The notes below the pieces were generated by a model that was not told where the DNA came from, made no database searches, and saw only the letters and a program-made list of their open reading frames with translations. Positions 34,178-44,996 of a stretch of DNA of 64,000 nucleotides are shown one piece after another. Each line of letters opens with the position of its first letter. The first letter of the stretch is position 1. The translations under genes were made by a program, and so were the position numbers. The DNA comes from Castanea sativa (Eukaryota > Streptophyta > Magnoliopsida > Fagales > Fagaceae), in the NCBI RefSeq assembly GCF_040712315.1, contig NC_134013.1:61479001-61543000 (forward strand), read 5' to 3'.

Positions 34178-35913
34178 TGCCTTGCATTTATCTATGGGCT
34201 AAACTTAGATACAATACTCTTAAACTTCTCTCTTAAATTTTAGCCATCTGTCTATTTTAATAGCTTAGCAAATGGGGGATTTTGATTTTGATTTGCAAGT
34301 AAATCAGAGATCGAGACAAAAGAAAATCAAATGGAAACTATGAATTCAAAAAAGTGCTTAGAAGATCTTAAATTTTAGCCACTAAATCATTGAAGAAGAA
34401 AACTAGATGGCTTTAGTTTAGATTTTTGTTACGATATAAGTGTCTCATATGGCTTAAGTACAAGTTTAACCATGTGTATACAAGCTCTTGGATACCATTC
34501 TCTTACAAGTCGGTCGATTTTTAGAGTGAGTTCTACCCATGAGTTTGTATCAATCTTTCTAACTTCTCCCATCAAATCTCACAAGAAGAAATCTAAATTT
34601 AGTAAAAACTACCATCCTTCAATAGTTTTTTTTTTCCTACACTTTCTTGGGAACCAAATAGAGTCCAAACCAGATGGTTATTGTACCAGAGCATAAACAA
34701 AATGTTCTTGGAGGCGGTAAAAAAAGAAACAACAATAAGAAGAAATTTTCTAAGAGAGAGAGCGTGTGGGATGGGAGGAAGTTGGAGAGATTTGAATTTA
34801 AGAAGTACACATCTCTTTTCTCACGGGCCACAGAAAGGGGAAAATATATATATATATAAAAGATGGGATTTTGTTATTATCAGTTGTTGTACTATCTAAG
34901 ACATTGTATCTAAATTTTGACCATTTATCTATAATTTATAAAAAAAATACATATAAAATGAATAATTTTTCATTTTTCTTGATTTCATCAAATATCTCCA
35001 CGACTCCATGTAAGCTGGTTTTCTTTCTTAAGAAAAAAAAAAGTCTTAAGTGCAACTACAATTTATTAAAAAATATATGTGTTACTTCTGAAAAAAAAAG
35101 AAAAAGAAAAAGAAAACTACCACAATTCTTCTTCTTTTTTTGAGAAAAACTACCACAATTCTTGAAAATAAAATTATTTCTCTTAGTCCATTTAGATTTT
35201 ATTAGCTTTGTGAGAGAAAATAGTAATGAGATCCTTCCTCAAGTGAGATCCTTCTAAATCCAATAGGAAAGTCATTTATGTGAAAAATAGTCTATGACAC
35301 TACTTATTCTGCAAAGATAACTACAAAAAATTAATTTAAGAAAATTATTTTCTAACTTACATACTCTTTTCCTTTTCTTCACATCCGGATGCAAAAAGTA
35401 TCAATTTTAGATTCTCAAAACTTATTTTATTTATTTTACCATTTTATTTTACAATTTATTTTATCTATTTTAATTTCTTATTTTATAACTCACTCAACAT
35501 CCTAACTTTTATTTTTACATAGAACTCAAAAATAATATAAATAAACTATATTTTACATACAACTCAAAAATAAAATAAATTATACCGACAAATAATATAA
35601 ACAAATCAATTCTACAGTGATGTGACATAACTAGATGAAGCATGTTTTTGGTGTGTGAGGGTGTAAAATAGCAATTGAAGGGTTTTATACTCCAATGCTA
35701 AGGGCCTGGTAATGCTCTTCTAAGTTTTGTTTTGAGAACATAAACATGCCCAAATATAATAAAAAATTTTAAAAAAAATCTATTATGATTATTCAACACA
35801 AAATTACAGAAATCTTGGCAATATGGATCCTTTTCTCACATTGGGTGTTCTTTATTTTTTTACATTTTGAAAGTCAAAATAGTTTGGTTTTGGGGACTTG
35901 GATGTATACCTGC

Positions 35914-37155
35914 TTAGCTCCTACAGATAGGGGTGAAGCTTTCTTCAAAAATACTAACACCTCGGAACATATTATTAGGAGGAGAGCTTCTGAGATCAGA
36001 AAATTCAAGAGCTTTGCTTTTGATATCATATAAATACCATCTTCGTGCATCGTCTGAAAGTACTAGTATTTTCCCTATTTTGAGGCATGATACACATTCT
36101 AAATATGAGTCAGAAGCATCATATTCATATTGTTGGAAATCCTCAAAAAAGACTCTTAATCGAAATTCCCATTGATGATTCTCCAGCATGATACATACAT
36201 CTAAGTATTGCCCATTGAGTTTAACGAAGTCAACTAAACACAACCTCCCTTCTTCATTTTCTGCCAAATACAAAGTCTTTGAAGGGTACATGTCAACTTG
36301 TGGAGGTAGACCGATTTCTTGGAATGTTTCATCACTAACGTTAAATGCTGTAATGTGATGATATTGATATTGATTTTGGTTTTTGGAGGAATCAAACCAG
36401 TAGAAAGTGCCATTAATACAGAATGTCATATTATTAGAAAAATGATAGGACGATGGGATGTCAATAATCCTCCATGATGAATTCGAACGACCCACAGTTA
36501 TTATTGCAGCCTTGAATCCAGAAAGTGGAGTCTGATTAAACAAATCTCCATACACATAGTGAAAGATGCTCAATACTTTATATTGCTTTGTCAGAGGACA
36601 ATATCCAAATCCAGATAATATAACAGACCTTCGCGAATCTAGAATATCTGGAAAAACATCGCAAGGACAAGGTGGGAGACTAACAAACTTTCCTGTGGTG
36701 GGATTGAATACATCAAAATCTTGGCCATCCTTCAAGCAGATCAAACCGTCCAAGGAATGCACTTGGCCGAAACTCCAGGACCGTGAGTCGATGTTTGATC
36801 TAAATACGTCTTTTTTCAAGAGAGTCTTAAACCCACCTCCTAATCCTACTTGTAGAGAACGTATTTCGAAGGAAATCTTGCAATCACGAGAATTACGATG
36901 GGTGTGCAAGCAGATGATCCCAGGAGATGTTTCCCTCAAGCGCTTCAAGTGTAAAGCTTCAAAGTCACTGATTAACACAGACCATGCCTTACACACGCAC
37001 TTCAATCTGAACACACAATCCAGTGGAAACCGTAAGAATATATATGAGAATATATGGAGGATAATTTCATGTGGGAGAGAATCATAACTTCTGCGTCCTT
37101 CTATTGTTCTTATTTCTTCTTCTTTGGCTCGACTCTCAAAAACACAGTAATATAC
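35914..37155 (-). pseudogene. F-box protein with F-box-associated domain, start codon missing
   Basis: One long open frame. The F-box itself, LPHEIILHIFSYILRFPLD then VFRLKCVCKAW, runs from 37077 down to about 36985. It is followed by an F-box-associated beta-propeller-type domain: SLDGLICLKDGQDFDVFNPT, GFGYCPLTKQYKVL, INGTFYWFD, and ending at 35914. F-box proteins recruit substrates to SCF ubiquitin ligases through SKP1. There is no ATG in frame between the upstream stop (37156-37158) and the F-box. Where a start would be expected, an ATA at 37102-37104 precedes EGRRSYDSLP. Either the gene lost its start, uses an upstream exon, or uses non-AUG initiation. Otherwise the frame is intact over about 395 codons, so loss would be recent. 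Confidence 0.8.
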
Positions 37156-37159
37156 TCAT

Positions 37160-38580
37160 CTATATATAAAACTGAAACATCTGAAACTACTACAATTTTT
37201 CACTTTATCACTATTTTTTTTCTATTTATTTTAAGTTTTATATCTTATATATTTATTATTTCTCTTCTGTGTGTAATTATCTTATCAAATGTTACAATAG
37301 TTTAGTTTAAGTAAAATTCTATTAGATAAATGTTTTAAAAGCTTGACAATTTTCAATCAATGCCAAACATTCTAATTAACCCAATAAAACGGCATGAGAT
37401 GAGATTATCCCAAAGCAAAATACACTGATAGCCCCGTACGATATTTACTTAATGAAGTTCGGAATTCAGATCAAAGAACGTGTAACCCGCAAGAGACGTA
37501 AAACTTTTACATTCCATTTTATGGCTAAGACCCAAGTGGAATGCGGCCTCAAAATTTTGGAAAAGATAGGGTACATCATTGTGAGCAAAGAATAAAAAAA
37601 TCTAGTACATTCCGATAGGCATTTATACCTAAAATATTTGTTTGGTCTAAACAAAATTAATTGGCTCAAAAATAACATCTTTAACTAGACCAACCAAAAT
37701 TCAACCATAAAATAAAAATTCAGTCTAAAAATTTAGACACAAAACAATCACAAATCAAAAATTCCAAAATTCGGTCAAACCAAAATTACCCGCAAAACAA
37801 ACACAAATCAAAAGATTACACATACCTTGATATTTCAATGAATTCAAATCACAAACCAAAATTTCTAAACAGAGTAACATTTGTTTTCTATTTGGATTTC
37901 AATGAATTCAAATCATAAAATTTTTCACTAGGATTGTGATATTATATAATAGTGCTATGCATAAACTATATCCTCAAATGCGTACATACATTTTGTGTGT
38001 GAATAAGGGAAAGATGCTGTAGTTTGTGTTTTTTGTTGCTAGCCTTACACTATCTTTTTCATTTATGTTGTGGTCTTTGTGGTTCGTAGTGAACATTGTT
38101 TTACCCTGCAATTTGATGTTCACCCATTGTGCAATAATTGATATTCCTTTAGGATTTCAGTTTGTTTGAATTAGGAACTATTTCATCTTATGCCTTTTTG
38201 TTATAGTAGATATTTTGGGCTCATTTATAAATCATAATTGTTAAGACTTTATTTTGGGGGGGGGGGGGGGGGGGCAAATGGCTACTAATATTAGTTTTCT
38301 GAAGTCTGAACTTTAACGTTATTATTATCATTGATCATATGCTATGAAATGAACCATTTTCAAGTGCTTCCCTTAGGTCAAACAAAAAACAAATTAAAGG
38401 GCTTCCCATAGGTGAACTCTCTTTTTGGGTCGTGAGCACCTGAAGTTGGAACGAAAACAAAAGTATTAAAATTAAACGGCAACTAAACTATTTTTTGCAA
38501 CTGAAGTAGACCTGTTGTTTGGAACTTAGTTTAGCTTTAATATTCACTCCTATCCTGTGCAATAGTGCTTTATATATATA
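37160..38580. other. AT-rich spacer
   Basis: No supported coding sequence. The left end must contain any promoter of the F-box gene. A 19-base G run lies at 38256-38274. Confidence 0.5.
38256..38274 (+). repeat. 19-base homopolymeric G run
   Basis: Unbroken G tract in otherwise AT-rich DNA. It could form a G-quadruplex, and its length may also reflect sequencing or assembly uncertainty. Confidence 0.8.
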
Positions 38581-38581
38581 G

Positions 38582-38928
38582 TCTGATTTATCAATTATTG
38601 TTGTTTGGTTTACATATACTCTAAACATGACTTGGTGGCTTTTTGAAGTGTGCAGAGATTGGAGAGGACAAGTACTATTCAGTAATGGCAAGAGATAATT
38701 TGAAGATATTGCTGCTTCCAAATTGACATGGAGAGTAAGTAGGTAACTAAGAACAATAAGTGCATGACTAATTTGCTCTTATCGAATGTATAATTCTTAG
38801 TTTCCTTCCATATCTTTTTAGATAAGTAAAGTCACAGCGAAGAGTTTGTTTGCCATTCAAGAAATAGCTGAGGTTGAGGAGAAAAAGTTAACCTAGAAGT
38901 AAAAGTCTCTGACGAAAGAAATCAAGGT
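38582..38928 (+). pseudogene. Truncated alpha-mannosidase fragment (exons 28-29 with introns)
   Basis: It matches the end of intron 27, exon 28, intron 28 and the first half of exon 29 of mannosidase 1 (about 18817-19173), including GATTGGAGAGGACAAG and ATAAGTAAAGTCACAG. Introns are kept, so it arose by DNA duplication and not by retrocopying. Coding parts are broken (deletion and stop in the exon 28 part; TAG after GTTAACC near 38893). It is closer to paralogue 1 than to paralogue 2. It ends abruptly where the inverted-repeat element at 38929 begins. Confidence 0.9.
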
Positions 38929-39512
38929 ATTGCACCATGCAATTACCTTTTTTTTTTGAGATATAAAAGTTAAAATGATAATTTTTTAACCTTTTACTTT
39001 TTAATTTTTAATTTTATTTTTTTTTCCAATACTTTTTGGACAAAGTTTAGTTACAAAATTAATTTGTAATCTTAGGTTATAACCTTACTTAATATCTTTT
39101 TATTGGAGATGAATTTTGACAAATCCACCATTGGATTACATCTTCTTCTTATATCCTTCATACTTGCAAACTTTAAAAAAAATTAAAGATTAATATTTAT
39201 ATCGTCAATAAATTGTCTAAGTTGTAAGTTTTTGTAGTTTAAAATTACGTATAAAATATAAGTTTATAAATTATATAGTAAATAATATCTGATTGACACA
39301 AAATTTGACATGTGTATTAATAATGCAAAGAACATGCAATTCAACAACTAAAATTTTAAAATATGTAGTAGTATTTATTTTATTGAGTAAAATTGTAATC
39401 TTAGGTTATAACTAATGTTATAGATAAAATTTGTTTATACTTTTTTACCATCTTAACTTTTATACGTCACAACAAATGTTAATTGCATGGTCTATTGCAC
39501 CAAATTTAAATC
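38929..39512. mobile_element. Non-autonomous element with subterminal inverted repeats
   Basis: The left end has GCACCATGCAATTACC, then ATATAAAAGTTAAAATGAT. The reverse complement of the right end has AGACCATGCAATTAACA, then GTATAAAAGTTAAGATGGT. The AT-rich interior contains sequence repeated at 32100-32280. No transposase. A clear target-site duplication was not found. Confidence 0.55.
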
Positions 39513-40464
39513 CGCAATTTAGTTATCATTTCATGAGAATAAGTTATGATAGTTTCAACTTAAGTGCATGAAAGATCCTTCAGTTACTGCTGTGATAGAG
39601 TTTGTTGAAGAATTCATTTATCAACCACTTTAAACCGCACACCTTGCAATTGCCTCATGATCTAGCAAATCTAACACTACTTAGAAGTGTCAACTGTCTA
39701 GAGTACTCCAACTGTAACAACCAGAAATGATCTTCAATTCTTCATTCTCCCCATCTCTTTTTAGTTTTTACTATGGTAATACACTTTGAAAAAACTTTTA
39801 CCATAATTTAATAACATGTGTAACTATGAACAATCACGATTACGTAAGTTCACCATTTTTTTGCCATCATTCATAGTCGAACATATTAAAGTTGTGACCA
39901 AGAGTCTTGCCATAAAACTTATGACCATAGATTTTGCTTTATCTTTAATACGAAGGATAATCTAACAAGATTAATATAAAGGCAATGGGAACCCATACAT
40001 TGTGGGTGGCTCTATTATATTGTATTGGCCCTATTGGGTAGGCAGTATACATCCTTACCTCTTAAATATGTTACACTTATCACCATCCTAGACTTATCCT
40101 CTTGCAGCCTCCACTCTATAATATAATAAACCTATGAAAAGGGCTGAAATTCAAACAAGAGGGATGTAGAAATTTTGGAATAAAACCAATAATAATCCTT
40201 TGGCCTGATGTATTTTCTGGGAAACAAAATCATAATGTTCATGTAATGGCTCTTTTTCCCCAGTCAAATGTAGTTGCTCTAATTCCTAATATTCATAACA
40301 ATGTGGCTTTTGTTAAAGAGTATCCTAAAGGCTTGTATTTAATACTCTGTTAAATGATATTTATATATTTTTTTAAAAATAAAATCAAGTTGTGCATATA
40401 TATATATATATATAAAACACACATAACTCTAATGAAATTGTGCATGAAAATCCATGATTTATAT
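39513..40464. other. Spacer with no recognised gene
   Basis: No coding sequence, repeat pair or motif could be supported in this AT-rich stretch. Confidence 0.5.
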
Positions 40465-42554
40465 TGACAAGAATATTTTTATTTTTGAAAGTAGTGCATT
40501 GAAATTCATTATTAAATATTTACTATTTCTTAAGCCTGCCCCAAAAAACAAGATAATAAGGTACCCAAATTACTTTTTTTTTTTAATGAAAAACTTGTAA
40601 CTTTATTAAGGAGATGATAAATTAATTATATTATGAGAAATAGCAGACTCAATTAGCGATGGATTTTCCCCCATCCAGGTTACATAATTATCAAAACTAT
40701 CTATTTTTTTTAGCTTGCGTAGTCAAAAGACGTGCAGGCCTGTTGCCTTGTGGCATGGGAGACTTCAGCTGATCTAAAATTACGAAACTGATGGACTACA
40801 CTGGTCAAAATATTAGACACAGTTATAGGCTAGGTACAGAAACCCAAAACAGCATCAGCCACAAGGAATCACTCTTGACCACCACATCCCTTATACCAAC
40901 ATCCCAAGCAAAATATACTCCGATCTCCATAGCCTTCGCCTCAATCTCTAATGGACCAAAAGGTTAAAGAATTAACTTACTCAAGTTGCTGTAGCTTGCC
41001 TTTCATGGTCACGGACCACCACCCCTACCATAGACCTTCGTGCTTGAGTGAAGACAGCGCCATGGACATTTACCTTGTATTTTGGTGCCATTGGTAATGT
41101 CCAAGCTTCATGCATCTCCTCCCTTGGCTGAGTTACAATATGATACCCAAATTACTTGGTGTCAACTCTTTAGTTTATTACTTTTCAACCTTGACGGTCT
41201 CGAAGAAAATTCTAGTTAAGGCCATGGACCAACTTGATGAGTTATACATAGGAAAACTACAACCACATTTTTATCTAATAATAAAAAAACCACATTTTTA
41301 TCTAATAAAAAAAAAAAAGACCTAAATGTCAAATTGAAAAGAGGTTTGCATCTCCTTGTTTCTTTGTGAGTAGTGTTGTGTTAGCTTTATTTCGTACCAA
41401 TTTGCTTGTATTTTAATTCATTACACTTATTTTGGTGGGCTAATTGTAATTGGTAGAGGTTCTTGGGCTAAAGATTGTTGCTATTGAGAAGAGAATTTCT
41501 CTCATGTGTTTGGTTAGACTGATAGAAAAATGAAAAGATGAAAAACTCTTCTTTTTTTGTTGAAAAGAAAAATAAAGATAAAAAATAAATTTTGTATAAA
41601 TTTACTTTCATGATCCTATTGCATTAAAATTTTTTTTTAAGAAATGAAAAAACTAAACGTTACTTTCATAAAGGAAAAAAAAAGAAAGAAACAACTTGAG
41701 AGAGAGGAAAGGGTAGACGGGTAAATTTCTATTTAAGCCCCCCCTCTCTCCCTCTCCCCAGATTGGGAGACTCCAAAATCATTTCAAATTGTAGGTTCGA
41801 GGAGAAAACTCTTTGGTGCCATTAAAATCTCTCCCATTTTCCCCCTCAACCAAATATCATTCCAGACCATTTTCTCCCCACTTTGCTTACACCCATTTTA
41901 ATCTCCCAATTTTCACTCTAACCAAACACACCGTTAGTTTTATAGATAATCCATTGTTGGGTATCCAAATTAATTCAATTATAATCTATAAAGTTAACTC
42001 CCATTTTATTCAGATTAAAACTTCCTTTAGAATTTTTTGTTTTATTTTATTGAGAGTACCTTAAGTAGAGTTAAAATTTTATGTTGGTGTGTGATAAAGA
42101 ATAAGATATTACAATTTTTAATACACAATATATTTAACATTTTCTTGAAGATTTTCCTAAAGTATGTATGAACATCATGAGTTCAAATTCCTTTGCTTTC
42201 TCTCATCTATAACATAAAAAATGTGGTATTATCAATCCTATTACAAAATGTTATAAAAATTATTGATAATTAATGTGGGTAGCATCATGTCAACAATCTA
42301 ATAAAAAAATTTCTTAATTTTTTTTTGTTTGTTTTATATTTATATAATAATATTTGAGAGTATTTTTTTTTTACTGTGAATATTTGACAGTATCCTAGCA
42401 TTTACTCTATTATCAGCATTTGAAGCTTGACCTCATGGCATACAAATGAGGGCTCCCTCTTGCTGGGGCTACCTTTGCTGTCCCCCACTTCCTTTAAAAT
42501 AAGAAGAAGAAAGAATCAGACACAAAAAATATGGTACTATTACTTAGAATCATT
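40465..42554. repeat. Copy A of a ~2.1 kb tandem duplication upstream of mannosidase 2
   Basis: Blocks occur in the same order in copy B (42555-44765): GAAGAAAATTCTAG with GATGAGTTATA (41210-41250 versus 42750-42790), AATTGAAAAGAG (41332 versus 42885), and CATACAAATGAGGGCTCCC (about 42439 versus 44658). Excluding their own insertions the copies are alignable over most of their length with many indels. Copy A contains the LINE at 40576-41143. Confidence 0.75.
40576..41143 (-). mobile_element. 5'-truncated L1-type LINE with 14 bp target-site duplication
   Basis: TACCCAAATTACTT occurs at 40562-40575 and 41144-41157. The element's poly(A), read as T, begins at 40576. On the minus strand the RNase H end is visible: APKYKVNVHGAVFTQARRSM, then VVVRDHERQA. 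The usual NxDGA aspartate appears as histidine. Confidence 0.85.
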
Positions 42555-43061
42555 GAATTTTAACAAGGGCATTTTTGTATTTGAAAATTATGTATTGTAA
42601 TTCGTAATATATATTTACATTCCTTTAATTTATATCCTTAGGATACTCATTAACAAAACCCAAAATTAATAGCTAGATCCTAAGAAAACAATGTTAGAAG
42701 GTACCTAAATTTCTTGTAAGCACTTTAATTAGTTTTTCAACCCGGGCAGACTCAAAGAAAATTCTCATGGACCATTTTTATGAGTTATATGGCAATACAA
42801 CTACCACATTTTTATTGGCTAAAAGGAAAATTTAAAAAAAGAAAAAAAAGAAAAGAGAAAAGAAATTCAAACAGGTTTGTCAAATTGAAAAGAGACACCT
42901 TGATCTCTTTGTTTCCTTGTGAGCAGTAGTCAGTCTTTCCAATGTTGAGTTGTGCATTTAGCTCTTACTCCTTTTTTTTTTTTAATTTTTTTTTTTTTAG
43001 TTTCAACGTCGATTCTTAATAATAATTCTTTATTATCAGATCAAAAGGCCAATAAATTTTT

Positions 43062-44116
43062 GGCGAAACTACATTATTGATCCCTGAAATTTACCCTGTG
43101 TGCGCAATTGGTCTCTCAAGTTTGAAGCGAGCACAATTAGTCCCTTAAGTTTTAAAACTAAGTTGTATTGGTCCTTTTATTAACTGTTGTTAACTGTGTT
43201 ACTTATGTGGCTAACGGAACAATGACTTAGCATTTTTTTAATGATGTGTCATGTTTTTAATTAAAAAAATTACAAACTAAATTTAAGAACTAAGAACCCA
43301 CAATGTAGTTTCAAAAAAAGAAAAAAGAAAAAAAAAAAGAACCCACAATTGCCACCGCCTGAAATCCCATGCCCTTGCTGCCGTCGGCAATAGCCCAAGC
43401 CATAGTTGTCGCCGACGACAGCCGTACCCATGTTTTTTTAAAAATTGGTACAGCAAAAATGAAGCTAAACTAAACAAATAAAAAAAGAAAAAGGTGAACA
43501 AAACAGTAATATTAGAAATACCCATAAAGCTAAATCCAAAGAATTTGAAAGAATGATAAGGAAAACAAATATTAAGAACAAAGCCAAGATCAGAAAAAAG
43601 AAATGAAAAGAAAAAATAGTACCAACATCGTAGACCACGATATCGCTGAGAAACTTCTTGTCCACAAGTCCACCAAACACGACCACCTTTGATTTTTTTT
43701 TGATTTTTTTTTATAGATTTTACTGTATTATGAAGGTTACTTTTGGATTACTCTTTACAGAATATTAGTTAAGCAATGCTGAATAAGTCTTTTTTTTTCT
43801 TTTTTTTTTAAATACGTTGTGGGTTCTTATTTCTTACAACAGATAGAAAGTAATTTTTTTAATTTACCCGTAATTATTTTTTCCCACATGTAAATTTAGT
43901 TTGTAATTTTTTTTAATTAAAAACATGCCATATCATTAAAAAAAATGCCAAGTCATTGTTCCGTTAGTCACATAAGTAACACTGTTAACAACAGTTAGTA
44001 AAAAGACCAATACAACTCAGTTTTAAAACTTAAGAGACTAATTGTGCTCGCTTCAAACTTGAGGGACTAATTGTACACACAAGGTAAACTTCAAGGACCA
44101 ATAGTGTAGTTTCGCC
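43062..44116. mobile_element. Mutator-like element with ~200 bp TIRs and 9 bp TSD
   Basis: The left end begins GGCGAAACTACATTATTGAT; the reverse complement of the right end begins GGCGAAACTACACTATTGGT. The two remain alignable for about 200 bases, through TGACTTAGCATTTTTTTAATG-like sequence. The 9-base TAAATTTTT at 43053-43061 is repeated exactly at 44117-44125. The element is 1055 bp with no transposase. Confidence 0.93.
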
Positions 44117-44505
44117 TAAATTTTTAGTGTAGACATAGATTGAATCTTAACTCTCTTTTTTAACCATCAAATCTGTTATATATCAGAGATTATTATTTTG
44201 GCTATCCCAATTAATAAAGAAAATATTCCATTAAGTTAACTCCAGTTTAATTGAGATTTTACAACTTCCTTAAATAGAGTAACCATTTTGTGTTGGTGAA
44301 TAATAAAGTATAGGATGCTACAAATACTTACTTATTATGTCATTGAAGTGACACTAATCACATTAATTGCCTTTTATAGTAAAATTCGTAATAATTTTAG
44401 CATTTTTTTAAAGTATAGGAACTGAGAAATGTATTCTTGGTTAAAATTCCTTTACTTTCTCACATGTTCCATGAAAAATGAGGTATCATCAATCACTGCA
44501 AAATG

Positions 44506-44513
44506 TATATAAA
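44506..44513 (+). promoter_or_regulatory. Candidate TATA box of mannosidase 2
   Basis: TATATAAA is the best TATA match upstream of the ATG at 44997, but the 480 bp distance implies a long or spliced 5' leader. A TATA-less start nearer the gene, in the C/T-rich region near 44675-44700, is equally possible. Confidence 0.3.
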
Positions 44514-44996
44514 CTTAATTATAATTAATGTGATTCGTACCAAAATCAACAACATATTACATACAATTCTTAATTTTTTTTTAAATATTCATATAATAAA
44601 TCAATTGTATCCTAGCATTCATTCTATGATCCACATTTGAAGCTAGCCCTCATAGTATACAAATGAGGGCTCCCTCTTCTACTCTCCCTCACTTTCTTAA
44701 AAAAAAGAAAAAAAAAAAAAAGCAAAACGAGTCAGACAAAAAAAGATGGTACTCTTACTCAAAATGTCATTGACAGCTTCACTTCCTCACAATTTTCTCC
44801 ATTCCAATACCAACTCAACATGGGCAAGTTGACCCGTAAAACCCCATCCGAAACCTTTCTAAAAGACACTTGTAATCTGTAAAGGATTATTATCCATGCA
44901 AAAACCCACCTTTTCTGATAAAAATCACACACCCATATTAGTAGCATCAGCAGCAATTTAAGCCTGTGACAAGAACTGAGAAATTTGGTGTCTTTA

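Larger units (their letters stand above)
33791..35913. other. AT-rich spacer with a SINE relic and a microsatellite
   Basis: No coding region is supported; open frames here are low-complexity. It holds the tRNA-like SINE relic at 33965-34095 and the AC microsatellite at 34127-34175. Confidence 0.55.
42555..44765. repeat. Copy B of the ~2.1 kb duplication; contains the mannosidase 2 upstream region
   Basis: Colinear with copy A, and interrupted by the Mutator-like element at 43062-44116. Its end lies about 230 bp before the mannosidase 2 start codon, so copy A may duplicate part of the promoter. A TATATAAA at 44506-44513 is inside it. Confidence 0.75.

Noticed and set aside
36566..37087. 173-codon plus-strand frame
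   Set aside because: It is the antisense of the F-box gene; the minus frame has the recognisable domain.
44985..44996. Upstream start for mannosidase 2 at 44985
   Set aside because: That codon is TTG; the first ATG, at 44997, gives a typical signal peptide.
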